Positions 35,198-44,718 of a DNA stretch of 64,000 nucleotides are shown here, one piece after another. The notes beneath the pieces are model-generated. The model had not been told where the DNA came from, did no database searches, and saw only the letters and a list, made by a program, of their open reading frames with translations. Source of the DNA: Mesorhizobium sp. B4-1-3 (GTDB lineage Bacteria; Pseudomonadota; Alphaproteobacteria; Rhizobiales; Rhizobiaceae). The DNA is taken from the NCBI RefSeq assembly GCF_006439355.1, contig NZ_VFTG01000025.1, positions 1 through 64,000 on the forward strand, in the 5' to 3' direction. The position numbers were made by a program, and so were the translations under genes. The stretch's first letter is position 1; every line of letters starts with the position of its first letter.

Positions 35198-38100
35198 TTT
35201 CCGAGTTCTGCATTCGCAGGCCCGTCGCCACCCTTCTAATGTCGTTCGCCCTCATTTCGGGCGGCATATTTGCCTATAAATTCCTGCCGGTGGCGGCGCT
35301 GCCGAGCGCCGAATTTCCGGTAGTTAATGTTTCGGCCAGTCTGCCCGGCGCTTCGCCGGAGACGATGGCGACATCGGTGGCCACGCCGCTGATCAAGCAA
35401 TTCGCTACGATCGCCGGCATCGATTCGATTTCGACCACCAATTCGCTCGGCCAGACCTCGATCGCCATCCAGTTCGTGCTCAACCGCGACATCGATGCCG
35501 CCGCGGCCGACGTGCAGGCGGCTATTGCAAGAACGCAAAAATCGCTGCCGCCGGAAATGACCTCGCCACCGAGCTATCGCAAGGTCAATCCCGCCGATGC
35601 GCCAATCCTTCTGATGTCACTGGTCAGCGACACGGTCCCGCTGACGGATCTCGATGCCTTCGCGGAAAACGTGATCTCGCCTTCGCTGTCGACCATCGAC
35701 GGCGTGGCGCAGGTCTCGATCTTCGGCCAGCAGAAATATGCCGTGCGCATCCAGATCGATCCGACCGCGCTCGCCGCGCGGGGCATCTCGATCGATCAGC
35801 TGCAGGCGGCCGTCGCGTCGGCCAACAGCAACACCCCGCTCGGCGTGCTGCAGAACAACAAGCAGCAGCTGACGATTACCGCCAACACGCAACTGGCTAA
35901 TGCAGCGGGCTTCTCCAATCTCATCATCGCCACCAAGAATGGTCACCCGGTGCGGTTGGGCGAGGTTACCCGCGTTGTCGATTCGGTCGAGACCACGACG
36001 ACGGCTAGCTGGTACGACGGGACACGTGCGATCATCATGGCCGTGCAGCGCCAGCCCGATGCCAACACCGTCGATGTCGTCGACAAGGTGAAGGCGATGC
36101 TGCCGTCCTTCCAGGACCAGATGCCGGCCGCCGCCCAGATCAAGCTGCTCAATGACCGCTCGACCTCGATCCGCCAGGCCGTCGACGACGTCCAGTTCAC
36201 GCTGCTCTTGACCATAGCGCTGGTGGTGCTGGTGATCTTCGTGTTCCTGCGCAGGGTGACGGCGACGATCATTCCGGCCGTGGCGGTGCCGATCTCGCTG
36301 ATCGCCACGCTTGGCGCTATGTTCCTGTTCGGCTTCTCGATCGACAACATCTCCTTGATGGGATTGACGCTTGCGGTCGGCCTTGTGGTCGACGACGCCA
36401 TCGTCATGCTGGAAAATATCTTCCGCCACATGGAAGAAGATGGGCTGTCGGCCTTCGACGCCTCGCTCAAGGGCGCGCGCGAAATCGGCTTCACCATCAT
36501 CTCGATCTCGATCTCGCTGGTGGCCGTATTCATTCCTGTGCTTCTGATGGGCGGCGTCATCGGCCGCATCTTCAACGAATTCGCCGTGGTGGTGACCGTC
36601 GCCATCCTGGCCTCGATGTTCGTGTCGCTGACGCTGACGCCGATGCTCTGCTCGCGGCTGTTGTCGGTGACCAAGGCCGATCGCGAAAAGCATGCGCCCG
36701 GCCGTAAGCCGGATCTCATCACGCGCGGCTACGACCGGATCCTGGGCTTCTGCCTGCGAAACACTTTCCTGGTGTTCCTCGTCTTCGTAGTAACCGCGGC
36801 GGCGTCGGTGTGGCTGATCCAGGTTTCGCCGAAGGGCTTCTTCCCGCAGGAGGATATCAGTCAGATCTCAGTTTCGACACTTGCGCGCCAGGACATTTCT
36901 TTCGACGCCATGGTCAAGTTGCAAGGGCAGGTTGCTGACGTCTTCACGCACTCTCCTTATGTGACGCATGTCGCCTGGTCGGTGGGCGGCGGCCAAAGCG
37001 CGCTCAATCAGGGCAGGCTCTACGTTCAGCTGAAGGACAAGAGCCAGCGGCCCGACATCGAGAAGGTGCAGTCCGACCTGAGGAAGCAACTTTCCAACGT
37101 GGCTGGCATCGAGACCTACATGCAGCCGGTCCAGAACCTCAGGCTGGGCTCGCGGCAGTCCGCCAGCGCCTATCAGCTCGTGGTGCAGGGCCTAGACACC
37201 AGTCAGACCGACGTCTGGGCGCAGAAGCTGAACGACGCGATGGTCGCCGACCACGCGCACTTCACCGACGTCACAAGCGATCTGCAGAACAATGCCCTGC
37301 AGGCGTCGCTGGTGATCGATCGCGACAAGGCTGCCCAGCTCGGCATCGATACCAGCACGCTGCGCACGGCTCTTTATGGCGGGTTCGGCACGGACCAAGT
37401 TTCGACGATATTTGGGTCGGCAGACAGCTATGCGGTCGTCACCGAGCTCGATCCCAAGATCAGCTGGTCGCCGGAGCGAATGCTGGCCATCCAGGTGAGG
37501 ACCGCTAGCGGCAGCCTGGTGCCTCTTGGCGCCTTCGCGCATGTCGACCGCACGGCAGGCGCGCTGACGGTCAATCAGCTCGGGCAGCTTCCGGCGGTGA
37601 CGATCTCCTACAATCTGCCGCAGGGCGTGTCGCTCGGCGACACGGTGACCCGCATCGACCAGCTCAAGGAGCAGATCGGCATGCCGAAGGAGATCTCTAC
37701 GAGCTTCGCCGGCACGGCCAAGACCTTCCAGGATTCGCTGGCCAACCAGGGCCTGCTGATCGGCGGCGCGATCCTGACGATCTATATCGTTCTCGGCATG
37801 CTCTATGAGAGCTTCATCCACCCGCTCACCATCCTCACCGGCCTGCCGTCCGCCGTGCTCGGCGCCGTGGTGGCGCTGCGCTTCGCCGGCATGGATCTTT
37901 CGGTGATCGCGGTGATCGGCATCCTGATGCTGATCGGCATCGTCAAGAAGAACGGCATCATGATGGTCGACGTCGCGCTCGAGCTCAGGCGACAAGGCAT
38001 GTCGGCGAAGGACTCCATTCACAAAGCCTGCCTGATGCGTTTCCGGCCGATCATGATGACGACGCTGGCCGCACTGATGGGTACGTTTCCGATCGCGCTC

Positions 38101-38346
38101 GGCACCGGCGCCAGCGCCGAATTGCGCCAGCCGCTCGGCGTTGCAGTGGTCGGCGGCCTGCTCGCCTCGCAGGCGCTGACGCTGTTCGTGACGCCGGTGA
38201 TCTACGTTTACTTTGAAAACTTCTCCGGCTGGCTGCTCAGCTTCTCGTCGAGGAAGAGCCGGCCGGCGCTGCATGTCGTGGAAGACGGCGAGCAGCGCTC
38301 GCTGTTCGACGACGAGGCCGAGCCGAAGAAAATGGCGGCAGAGTAG
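35194..38346 (+). CDS. RND-family efflux pump, HAE1 type
   Basis: A 1050-residue inner-membrane pump of the AcrB/MexB/MdtBC class. It begins ISEFCIRRPVATLLMSFALISGG and shows twelve helices in two groups, two large periplasmic loops, and the proton-relay region in helix 4 (GLTLAVGLVVDDAIVMLENI). It pairs with the upstream adaptor. No outer-membrane channel gene is in the operon, so a TolC-like protein encoded elsewhere is needed. Substrates are unknown. Confidence 0.92.
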   Translation: MISEFCIRRPVATLLMSFALISGGIFAYKFLPVAALPSAEFPVVNVSASLPGASPETMATSVATPLIKQFATIAGIDSISTTNSLGQTSIAIQFVLNRDIDAAAADVQAAIARTQKSLPPEMTSPPSYRKVNPADAPILLMSLVSDTVPLTDLDAFAENVISPSLSTIDGVAQVSIFGQQKYAVRIQIDPTALAARGISIDQLQAAVASANSNTPLGVLQNNKQQLTITANTQLANAAGFSNLIIATKNGHPVRLGEVTRVVDSVETTTTASWYDGTRAIIMAVQRQPDANTVDVVDKVKAMLPSFQDQMPAAAQIKLLNDRSTSIRQAVDDVQFTLLLTIALVVLVIFVFLRRVTATIIPAVAVPISLIATLGAMFLFGFSIDNISLMGLTLAVGLVVDDAIVMLENIFRHMEEDGLSAFDASLKGAREIGFTIISISISLVAVFIPVLLMGGVIGRIFNEFAVVVTVAILASMFVSLTLTPMLCSRLLSVTKADREKHAPGRKPDLITRGYDRILGFCLRNTFLVFLVFVVTAAASVWLIQVSPKGFFPQEDISQISVSTLARQDISFDAMVKLQGQVADVFTHSPYVTHVAWSVGGGQSALNQGRLYVQLKDKSQRPDIEKVQSDLRKQLSNVAGIETYMQPVQNLRLGSRQSASAYQLVVQGLDTSQTDVWAQKLNDAMVADHAHFTDVTSDLQNNALQASLVIDRDKAAQLGIDTSTLRTALYGGFGTDQVSTIFGSADSYAVVTELDPKISWSPERMLAIQVRTASGSLVPLGAFAHVDRTAGALTVNQLGQLPAVTISYNLPQGVSLGDTVTRIDQLKEQIGMPKEISTSFAGTAKTFQDSLANQGLLIGGAILTIYIVLGMLYESFIHPLTILTGLPSAVLGAVVALRFAGMDLSVIAVIGILMLIGIVKKNGIMMVDVALELRRQGMSAKDSIHKACLMRFRPIMMTTLAALMGTFPIALGTGASAELRQPLGVAVVGGLLASQALTLFVTPVIYVYFENFSGWLLSFSSRKSRPALHVVEDGEQRSLFDDEAEPKKMAAE

Positions 38347-38411
38347 AGCGGACCGCCTGGCACAAGGCGACCCGCTTGCAGCCAACCGCAGCCGATCCTA
38401 GTCTGCAGGTC

Positions 38412-39029
38412 ATGATCCACGATCATGACCACGACAACGAGCTCGATCCCTTCGCGGCGCGCGTGCGCGCGTTGGAGACGATCCTGGCCCAAAAGGGCTT
38501 GATCGACCCCGCGGCCATCGACGTCATCGTCGACATCTATGAGACAAAGATCGGCCCGCGCAACGGCGCGCGGGTGGTGGCGAAGGCCTGGAGCGATCCG
38601 GCCTATGCCGAATGGCTCAAGCGCGATGCGACGGCGGCGATCGCGTCGCTGGGTTACACCGGCCGCCAGGGCGAGCACATGCAAGCCGTGTTCAACACCG
38701 AAGAGACGCACAACCTCGTCGTCTGCACGCTCTGCTCCTGCTATCCGTGGTCGGTGCTCGGCCTGCCACCGGTCTGGTACAAAGCGCCGCCCTACCGCTC
38801 GCGGGCGGTGATCGATCCGCGCGGCGTGCTGGAGGAATTCGGGCTGACGCTGCCTAGTAGCAAGAAAATCCGCGTCTGGGATTCGACCGCCGAGCTTCGC
38901 TACCTGGTGGTGCCGATGCGCCCGAAAGGGACGGAGGGCTGGAGCGAGGAGCAACTCGCCGAACTGGTCAGCCGCGACGCGATGATCGGCACGGCGCTTG
39001 CCAAGGAGCCGGAAGGGGAGCCGGCATGA
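38412..39029 (+). CDS. nthA: Nitrile hydratase, alpha subunit (cobalt type)
   Basis: Hydrates nitriles to amides. The 205-residue subunit has the metal-claw motif CTLCSC at residues 105-110 inside VVCTLCSCYPWSVLGLPP. Threonine in the second position marks the non-corrin cobalt type; iron enzymes have serine. WYKAPPYRSRAVIDPRGVLEEFG follows, as usual. The ATG at 38412 has GCAGG upstream. The beta gene overlaps the stop. No amidase gene lies in the window beside it. Confidence 0.93.
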   Translation: MIHDHDHDNELDPFAARVRALETILAQKGLIDPAAIDVIVDIYETKIGPRNGARVVAKAWSDPAYAEWLKRDATAAIASLGYTGRQGEHMQAVFNTEETHNLVVCTLCSCYPWSVLGLPPVWYKAPPYRSRAVIDPRGVLEEFGLTLPSSKKIRVWDSTAELRYLVVPMRPKGTEGWSEEQLAELVSRDAMIGTALAKEPEGEPA

Positions 39030-39685
39030 ACGGCCCGCAGGATCTCGGTGGGCAGATGGGTTTCGGGCCGGTCGCGCCCGAGAAGGACGAGCCCTATTTC
39101 CACGCCGGATGGGAAAGGCGGGCCTTCGGCGTGACGCTGACCGCCGGTTCGATGGGCGCCTGGAACATCGATGAAAGCCGGCATGCGCGGGAATCGCTGC
39201 ATCCTGCCGATTATTATTCATCGAGCTACTACCAGATCTGGATCAAGGCGCTGGAAACGCTGCTGAAACGCCACGGCTTCGTCACCGAGCGCGACCTTGC
39301 CGCCGGCAAGGCGGTCGATGGGGCGGCGACTCCGAAGCGGGTTTTGACGGCGGCGGACGTGCCGGCCGTGCTCGCCAAAGGCGGGCCCTGCGACCGTCCC
39401 GTCGCCACGCCGGCGCGTTTTCGCGTGGGCGATCGCGTGCGCACGAAGAATTTCAACCCGACCGGCCATACGCGCCTGCCGCGTTATGCACGTGGCAAAA
39501 GCGCCATGGTCGAGGCGGTGCGGGATGGCTTCGTCTTCCCCGACAGTAATGCGCATGGCAAGGGCGAGAACCCGCAATGGGTCTATACGGTGGTATTCGA
39601 CGGAGCGGAGATTTGGGGCGAAGGCGCCGATCCCACGCTCAGCGTCTCGATCGATGCCTGGGAGAGCTATCTTGAGCCGGCCTGA
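39026..39685 (+). CDS. nthB: Nitrile hydratase, beta subunit
   Basis: A 219-residue partner of the alpha subunit. The start MNGPQDLGGQMGFGPVAPEKDEPYFHAGWERRAFG is the family hallmark, and the C-terminal SH3-like barrel is seen in FRVGDRVRTKNFNPTGHTRLPRYARGK and QWVYTVVFDGAEIWG. It overlaps alpha by ATGA. It supplies the second half of the active-site pocket. Confidence 0.93.
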   Translation: MNGPQDLGGQMGFGPVAPEKDEPYFHAGWERRAFGVTLTAGSMGAWNIDESRHARESLHPADYYSSSYYQIWIKALETLLKRHGFVTERDLAAGKAVDGAATPKRVLTAADVPAVLAKGGPCDRPVATPARFRVGDRVRTKNFNPTGHTRLPRYARGKSAMVEAVRDGFVFPDSNAHGKGENPQWVYTVVFDGAEIWGEGADPTLSVSIDAWESYLEPA

Positions 39686-40022
39686 GGCCAAGTTGCCGGC
39701 GGGTTTCGACGAGCCGGTCTTCGCCGAGCCGTGGCAGGCGGAAGCCTTCGCCCTGACGGTTGCGTTGCACGGCAAGGGCCTGTTTTCGTGGAGCGAATGG
39801 GCGGAGGCGCTGTCCGCCGAGGTGAAGCAGCCTGGCGCCGCGAGTGACGGACATGACTATTATGAGCATTGGCTGGCAGCGCTGGAAAAGCTTTTGTCGA
39901 GGAAAGGTATCGCCCCTAAACGCGAGATCGACGAACTCGCTGCTGCCTGGGAACGTGCCGCCCATGCGACGCCACACGGCAAGCCCATCCTGCTGGAGAA
40001 CGATCCAGGCCTGGACATATAG
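39672..40022 (+). CDS. Nitrile hydratase accessory/activator protein
   Basis: A 116-residue protein. LPAGFDEPVFAEPWQAEAFALTVALHGKGLFSWSEWAEALSAEV and DYYEHWLAALEKLLSRKG match the small accessory protein that resembles the beta N-terminus and inserts cobalt into alpha. No ATG is available; the likely start is a TTG at 39672, overlapping the beta stop by 14 bp. That completes an alpha-beta-accessory operon. Confidence 0.83.
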   Translation: MSRPEAKLPAGFDEPVFAEPWQAEAFALTVALHGKGLFSWSEWAEALSAEVKQPGAASDGHDYYEHWLAALEKLLSRKGIAPKREIDELAAAWERAAHATPHGKPILLENDPGLDI

Positions 40023-40158
40023 ATCGCCTTTGTTCTCTTTACGTTCCGATTTGCGGCTGATAGCCTAAGTTTGTCGGCGAGCCTAGCGATTGCTGCCGAC
40101 GACGGTCGATATAGCGGCCAATCTTGTCTTTCGCCTGCGAATCCGGTCTGTCGCACTG

Positions 40159-41286
40159 ATGGAATTTTCTCCCCAACAGGACGAGGCTCTGAAAGCGGTC
40201 GGGCGCTGGCTCAAGGAGGGCCGGCCGCAGGTCTTTCGGCTGTTCGGCTATGCCGGCACCGGCAAGACGACGCTGGCGCGCTATTTCGCCGAGCATGTCG
40301 ACGGCCAGGTGCAGTTCGCCGCCTTCACAGGCAAGGCGGCGCAGGTGCTGCGCTCCAAGGGGGCGACCAACGCCCGCACCATCCATTCGCTGATCTACAG
40401 GCCGAAGGGCGAGGAATCGGTCGAGGACGAGGTGACCGGCAAGACCTCGATGTCGCCGACCTTCTCGCTCAACCGGCAAAGTCCGATTTCGCGCGCCAAG
40501 CTCGTCGTCATCGACGAATGCTCCATGGTCGACGAGCAGCTCGGCCGCGACCTGCAGAGCTTTGGCACGCCGATCCTGGTGCTCGGCGATCCGGCGCAGC
40601 TGCCGCCGATCTCGGGCGGCGGCTTCTTCACCGAGCACGAGCCGGATGTGCTCTTGACCGAGATACACCGTCAGGCGCGCGACAATCCCATCATCCGGCT
40701 GGCGCTCGACGTGCGCGAAGGCCGCGAGTTCATGCATGGCGACTACGGCATGGCGCAGGTGATCGGCAGGGAAGCAGTCAACCAGGATCTGGTGCTCAGG
40801 GCCGACCAGGTGCTGGTCGGCACCAATCGCACGCGCCGGCGCTACAATCAGAGGCTGCGCGAATTGAAGGGATTCAACGCCGACTTCCCGCAGGCGGGCG
40901 ACAAGCTGGTCTGCCTGCGCAACGATCCGGCCAAGGGATTGCTCAATGGTTCGCTTTGGAAGGTGATGACCTCATCGCGCGAGACGGTGAAGCCCGGCAT
41001 CAACCTTCTGGTCTCGCCGGAAGAGGATGATCCCGACCGCGGCGTCGCCAAGATCAAGCTACTCAAGGCGGCGTTCGAGGACCCGGATGCCGAGATCCCC
41101 TGGCAGCAGAAGAAGCGCTTCGACGATTTCGACTACGGCTATGCGCTAACGGTCCACAAGGCGCAGGGCTCGCAGTGGAACGATGTGGTGCTGTTCGACG
41201 AGAGCTGGGCCTTCAAGGAGACTCGCCAGCGCTGGCTTTATACGGCGATCACCCGTGCAGCCGAGCGGCTGACCGTGGTGCGCTAA
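40159..41286 (+). CDS. RecD-like ATP-dependent DNA helicase
   Basis: A 375-residue superfamily 1B helicase: Walker A FGYAGTGKTTLARYF, Walker B VVIDECSMVD, motif III LGDPAQLPPISG, motif IV LTEIHRQ, and the C-terminal motifs ALTVHKAQGSQW and YTAITRAAERL. It has no RecB/C-like or nuclease domain and is about half the length of RecD2. Relatives are often called ATP-dependent exodeoxyribonuclease or AAA family ATPase. Role in repair is inferred. The ATG at 40159 starts the conserved region. Confidence 0.85.
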   Translation: MEFSPQQDEALKAVGRWLKEGRPQVFRLFGYAGTGKTTLARYFAEHVDGQVQFAAFTGKAAQVLRSKGATNARTIHSLIYRPKGEESVEDEVTGKTSMSPTFSLNRQSPISRAKLVVIDECSMVDEQLGRDLQSFGTPILVLGDPAQLPPISGGGFFTEHEPDVLLTEIHRQARDNPIIRLALDVREGREFMHGDYGMAQVIGREAVNQDLVLRADQVLVGTNRTRRRYNQRLRELKGFNADFPQAGDKLVCLRNDPAKGLLNGSLWKVMTSSRETVKPGINLLVSPEEDDPDRGVAKIKLLKAAFEDPDAEIPWQQKKRFDDFDYGYALTVHKAQGSQWNDVVLFDESWAFKETRQRWLYTAITRAAERLTVVR

Positions 41287-41312
41287 GGTTGTTGGGATTC
41301 AGTGAGGCCGGC

Positions 41313-41711
41313 CTAGTCCGTCGGCCTTGCGCCAAGCCACTGCCAGGCCGCTTCCTCGTCGTCGACATCGAAGCGTCTGACTTCGAAAGGCAGCGTTTTA
41401 GGGAACAAGCCGGCGACGAGAGAAGCCCAACTCGGCTCACCGATGACGGCGCAGCGCACGACATGTTCCATCGCGTCGGCCACGCCCTGCCGGAGCGTGT
41501 CTTGCTTGATATTGGGCCAGTCGACGCTTTCCTCGTCGGTCAGCCTGATCAGCACGTCGATCCTCGGATGCAGCGCGTAGGCGGCCTCCAGCAGGCCGAA
41601 GAGGTTTTCCGCGTCGGCCGGCGAGACATCGCCGACGACGTCTATGGCGAAAAGCGCGTCGCGATTGGTCTCGATGCGGCGGATCGCCGGCACGGCTTCG
41701 AGGAAATTCAC
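41313..41711 (-). CDS. STAS/SpoIIAA-like protein
   Basis: A 132-residue protein. The pattern AIRRIETNRDALFAIDVVGDVSPADAENLFGLLEAAYALHPRIDVLIRLTDEE and the later AVIGEPSWASLVAGLFP fit the SpoIIAA-like family. Function unknown; related folds bind lipids or partner proteins. The best start is a GTG at 41711, with AAGGA 7 bp upstream; a TTG at 41717 is possible. It is convergent with the helicase. Confidence 0.7.
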   Translation of the reverse strand: MNFLEAVPAIRRIETNRDALFAIDVVGDVSPADAENLFGLLEAAYALHPRIDVLIRLTDEESVDWPNIKQDTLRQGVADAMEHVVRCAVIGEPSWASLVAGLFPKTLPFEVRRFDVDDEEAAWQWLGARPTD

Positions 41712-41738
41712 TGGCAAATCCTTGTCTTAGCCTCCAAC

Positions 41739-41774
41739 CATCCCCTGGAACACGCGCATCCCCTGGAACACGCG
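41739..41774 (+). repeat. Two perfect tandem 18-bp units
   Basis: CATCCCCTGGAACACGCG occurs twice in a row (41739-41756, 41757-41774) in the divergent gap before pdxJ. Confidence 0.85.
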
Positions 41775-41838
41775 AAACCCTCTATCTGTTCCCGTCAAAG
41801 GCGGTATAGATGCCCGCCGATCCACTGGACCTCAGCTC

Positions 41839-42579
41839 ATGCCCGCCAAGCTTTCGGTCAATCTCAATGCCGTCGCCATGCTGCGCAACCGCCGCGACCT
41901 GCCATGGCCGAGCGTCACCGGACTTGGCCGCATCGCGCTTGCAGCGGGCGCGCATGGGCTGACGGTGCATCCGAGACCCGACGAGCGGCACACCAGGCAT
42001 TCCGACCTGCCCGAGATCAGGGCGCTGATCGACGACGAATTTCCGGGCGCGGAGTTCAACATCGAGGGCTATCCGACCGAGGATTTCCTGGCTCTCGTCG
42101 AAAAGAACCAGCCCGAGCAGGTAACACTGGTGCCGGACGACCCGGCGCAGGCGACTTCGGACCATGGCTGGAACTTCGGTGCCCAGGCGGCGTTCCTCAC
42201 TCCGATCGTCAAGCGGTTGAAGAAGGGCGGTTTCCGCGTGTCGCTGTTTTCCGACGCGGATCCGGACGGGGTCAATGCGGCGCGCGACACCGGCGCCGAC
42301 CGCATCGAACTCTATACGGGGCCGTATGGAGGTTTCCATTCCGATTCCGCAAAGGCGGCGAAAGAATTGGAAAGACTGGGAAAAACCGCCGACGCAGCAT
42401 TCAAGGCCGGACTCGGCGTCAATGCCGGCCACGATCTGACGGTGCAGAACCTGCCGGCATTGGCCAAACGCATCCCGGCATTGGCCGAAGTATCGATCGG
42501 ACATGGGTTGACAGCGGATGCGCTGGAGTATGGCATGGCCGGCACGGTCGGGCGGTTCTTGAAGGCCTGCGGATGGTAG
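41839..42579 (+). CDS. pdxJ: Pyridoxine 5'-phosphate synthase
   Basis: PdxJ closes the pyridine ring of vitamin B6 from deoxyxylulose phosphate and aminoacetone phosphate. The 246-residue TIM barrel shows KLSVNLNAVAMLRNRR, HGLTVHPRPDERHTR, FNIEGYP, VTLVPDDPAQATSDHGW, IELYTGPY, NAGHDLTVQNL and EVSIGHGLTADAL, the phosphate-binding loops. Single gene; a divergent SpoIIAA-like gene lies upstream. Confidence 0.95.
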   Translation: MPAKLSVNLNAVAMLRNRRDLPWPSVTGLGRIALAAGAHGLTVHPRPDERHTRHSDLPEIRALIDDEFPGAEFNIEGYPTEDFLALVEKNQPEQVTLVPDDPAQATSDHGWNFGAQAAFLTPIVKRLKKGGFRVSLFSDADPDGVNAARDTGADRIELYTGPYGGFHSDSAKAAKELERLGKTADAAFKAGLGVNAGHDLTVQNLPALAKRIPALAEVSIGHGLTADALEYGMAGTVGRFLKACGW

Positions 42580-42665
42580 GGGACCTTGGGTAGTTTTGGC
42601 AGTCTTGGTGCGTCCCGCGTGTCGCGGCGACTTCGGAACGTGACGAATCCGGTAAAGTGGGGTTC

Positions 42666-44579
42666 ATGGTGCTAGCCAACGGCAGCGAAACGGAATCCCT
42701 CGAACGCTCGGGCCATGCCGAAACCGAACGGCAGCACAGCACCAAGGTGCTCATGCTCGGCGCGCTGGGCGTCGTCTATGGCGACATCGGCACGAGCCCG
42801 ATCTACGCCTTCCGCGAGGCGCTGCATGCCTCGTCGAGCTCTGTCGCCCGCCACGACGTGCTCGGCGTGCTGTCGCTGATCGTCTGGGCGCTCACCATCA
42901 TCGTCACGATCAAATATGTCGCCTTCGTGCTCAGGGCCGACAACAAGGGCGAGGGCGGCACGCTGTCGCTGATGTCGCTGGCGCGCAGCGCCTATCCGCC
43001 TGGCTCGCGCCTCATTCTGGTGATCGGCCTTTGCGGAGCGGCGCTGTTCTTCGGCGATTCGATCATCACGCCGGCGATCTCGGTGCTGTCGGCGGTCGAG
43101 GGCCTGGAGGTCGTCACGCCGGCGCTCGATGCCTATGTGGTGCCGATCACGCTGATGATCCTGGCGGTGCTTTTCGCCGTGCAGCGCTTCGGCACGGGCA
43201 AGGTGGCGGCGGTGTTCGGACCGGTGACCGCGACATGGTTTGTGGCGATCGGCGCGGCCGGCCTATATCATATTGTCGACGACCCGTCCGTTTTCCTCGC
43301 GATCAACCCGTATTACGCGATCTATTACCTGGCCACCACGCCGACTGGCGCCTTCGTCACCGTCGGCGCCGTGTTCCTGGCCGTGACCGGCGCCGAGGCG
43401 CTCTATGTCGACCTCGGCCATTTCGGCCGCAAGCCGATCGTGCTGGCCTGGTTCTCAATCGTCTTCCCGTGCCTGCTCTTGAATTATTTCGGCCAAGGCG
43501 CCTTCGTGCTCTCGCATGGCGGCAAGCCCACCAACCCGTTCTTCCAGATGCTGCCGGAATGGGCGCTGGTGCCGATGGTCGGCCTCGCGACCGCGGCCAC
43601 GGTCATTGCCAGCCAGGCCGTCATCTCCGGCGCCTTCTCACTGACCAGGCAGGCGGTGCAGCTCAACCTTCTGCCCCGTATCGAGGTACAGCACACCTCC
43701 GAGATGCAGAGCGGCCAAATCTATATGCCGAGGGTCAACCTCCTGGTCGCGCTCGGCGTGATGCTGCTGGTCGTCGGCTTCGGCAGCTCGAGCGCGCTTG
43801 CCTCCGCCTACGGCATTTCGGTGACCGGCGAGATGCTGATGACGACGGTGCTTCTGTTCGTCGTCATGCGCTGGCTCTGGAAATGGCAGCTGGCGCTGGC
43901 ACTGGCGCTGGCGATGCTGTTTGGCGTCATCGATCTCGGCTTCTTCTCGGCCAATGTCGTCAAGATCGTCGAGGGCGGCTGGGTGTCGATCACGGTCGCC
44001 TCAATCATGGGGCTGATCATGTGGACCTGGATCCGCGGCAGCCGGTACCTGTTCGACAAGACCCGCCGCAACGAGATCCCGCTCGATTTCCTGGCGGCGA
44101 ACCTCTTGAAGAAGAAGCCGCAGCTGGTGTCGGGCACCGCGGTGTTCCTGACCAGCGATCCGCTGAGTGCGCCGACGGCGCTGATGCACAGCCTCAAGCA
44201 CTACAAAGTGCTGCACGAAAAGAACGTCATCCTTTCGGTGGTGACGGCGCCGCAGCCGGTCGTGCCCGACAGCGAGCGCGTGAAGCTGGAGACCGTCAAC
44301 GAGCTGTTCATGCGCGTGACCCTGACCTTCGGCTATATGGAGCAGCCCAACATTCCGCGCGCCTTGGCCATCTGCCGCAAGCAGGGCTGGAAGTTCGACA
44401 TCATGACGACGTCCTTCTTCCTCTCGCGGCGCTCGTTGAAGGCCTCGCCCAATTCCGGCATGCCGGTCTGGCAGGACCGGCTGTTCATAGGCCTGGCGCG
44501 AACGGCTGCGGATGCGACGGAGTATTTCCAGATCCCTACCGGACGCGTGGTGGAGATTGGTACCCAGGTCGCGATCTGA
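42666..44579 (+). CDS. kup: Low-affinity potassium transporter Kup, copy 1
   Basis: A 637-residue K+ uptake protein with about twelve helices and a C-terminal cytoplasmic domain. The start STKVLMLGALGVVYGDIGTSPIYAFREALHA is the Kup signature, followed by GALFFGDSIITPAISVLSAVEGLEV-like sequence. I use the ATG at 42666; a GTG at 42657 is in frame. From about 44040 to the stop it is nearly identical to copy 2, whereas the first 450 or so residues differ considerably. Confidence 0.93.
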   Translation: MVLANGSETESLERSGHAETERQHSTKVLMLGALGVVYGDIGTSPIYAFREALHASSSSVARHDVLGVLSLIVWALTIIVTIKYVAFVLRADNKGEGGTLSLMSLARSAYPPGSRLILVIGLCGAALFFGDSIITPAISVLSAVEGLEVVTPALDAYVVPITLMILAVLFAVQRFGTGKVAAVFGPVTATWFVAIGAAGLYHIVDDPSVFLAINPYYAIYYLATTPTGAFVTVGAVFLAVTGAEALYVDLGHFGRKPIVLAWFSIVFPCLLLNYFGQGAFVLSHGGKPTNPFFQMLPEWALVPMVGLATAATVIASQAVISGAFSLTRQAVQLNLLPRIEVQHTSEMQSGQIYMPRVNLLVALGVMLLVVGFGSSSALASAYGISVTGEMLMTTVLLFVVMRWLWKWQLALALALAMLFGVIDLGFFSANVVKIVEGGWVSITVASIMGLIMWTWIRGSRYLFDKTRRNEIPLDFLAANLLKKKPQLVSGTAVFLTSDPLSAPTALMHSLKHYKVLHEKNVILSVVTAPQPVVPDSERVKLETVNELFMRVTLTFGYMEQPNIPRALAICRKQGWKFDIMTTSFFLSRRSLKASPNSGMPVWQDRLFIGLARTAADATEYFQIPTGRVVEIGTQVAI

Positions 44580-44718
44580 CGATCTCATCGGATGAAGAGG
44601 TCCTGCCGTTCCGTAAACTGAAGCCGTGCGCCGGCGGCATGGGAGCCCTCATGTCGGGGCACTTGATATTGCACTGCAGCAAGCGTAGAGCACCGCGCAC
44701 TTTATCGGAGTGTCGTCC

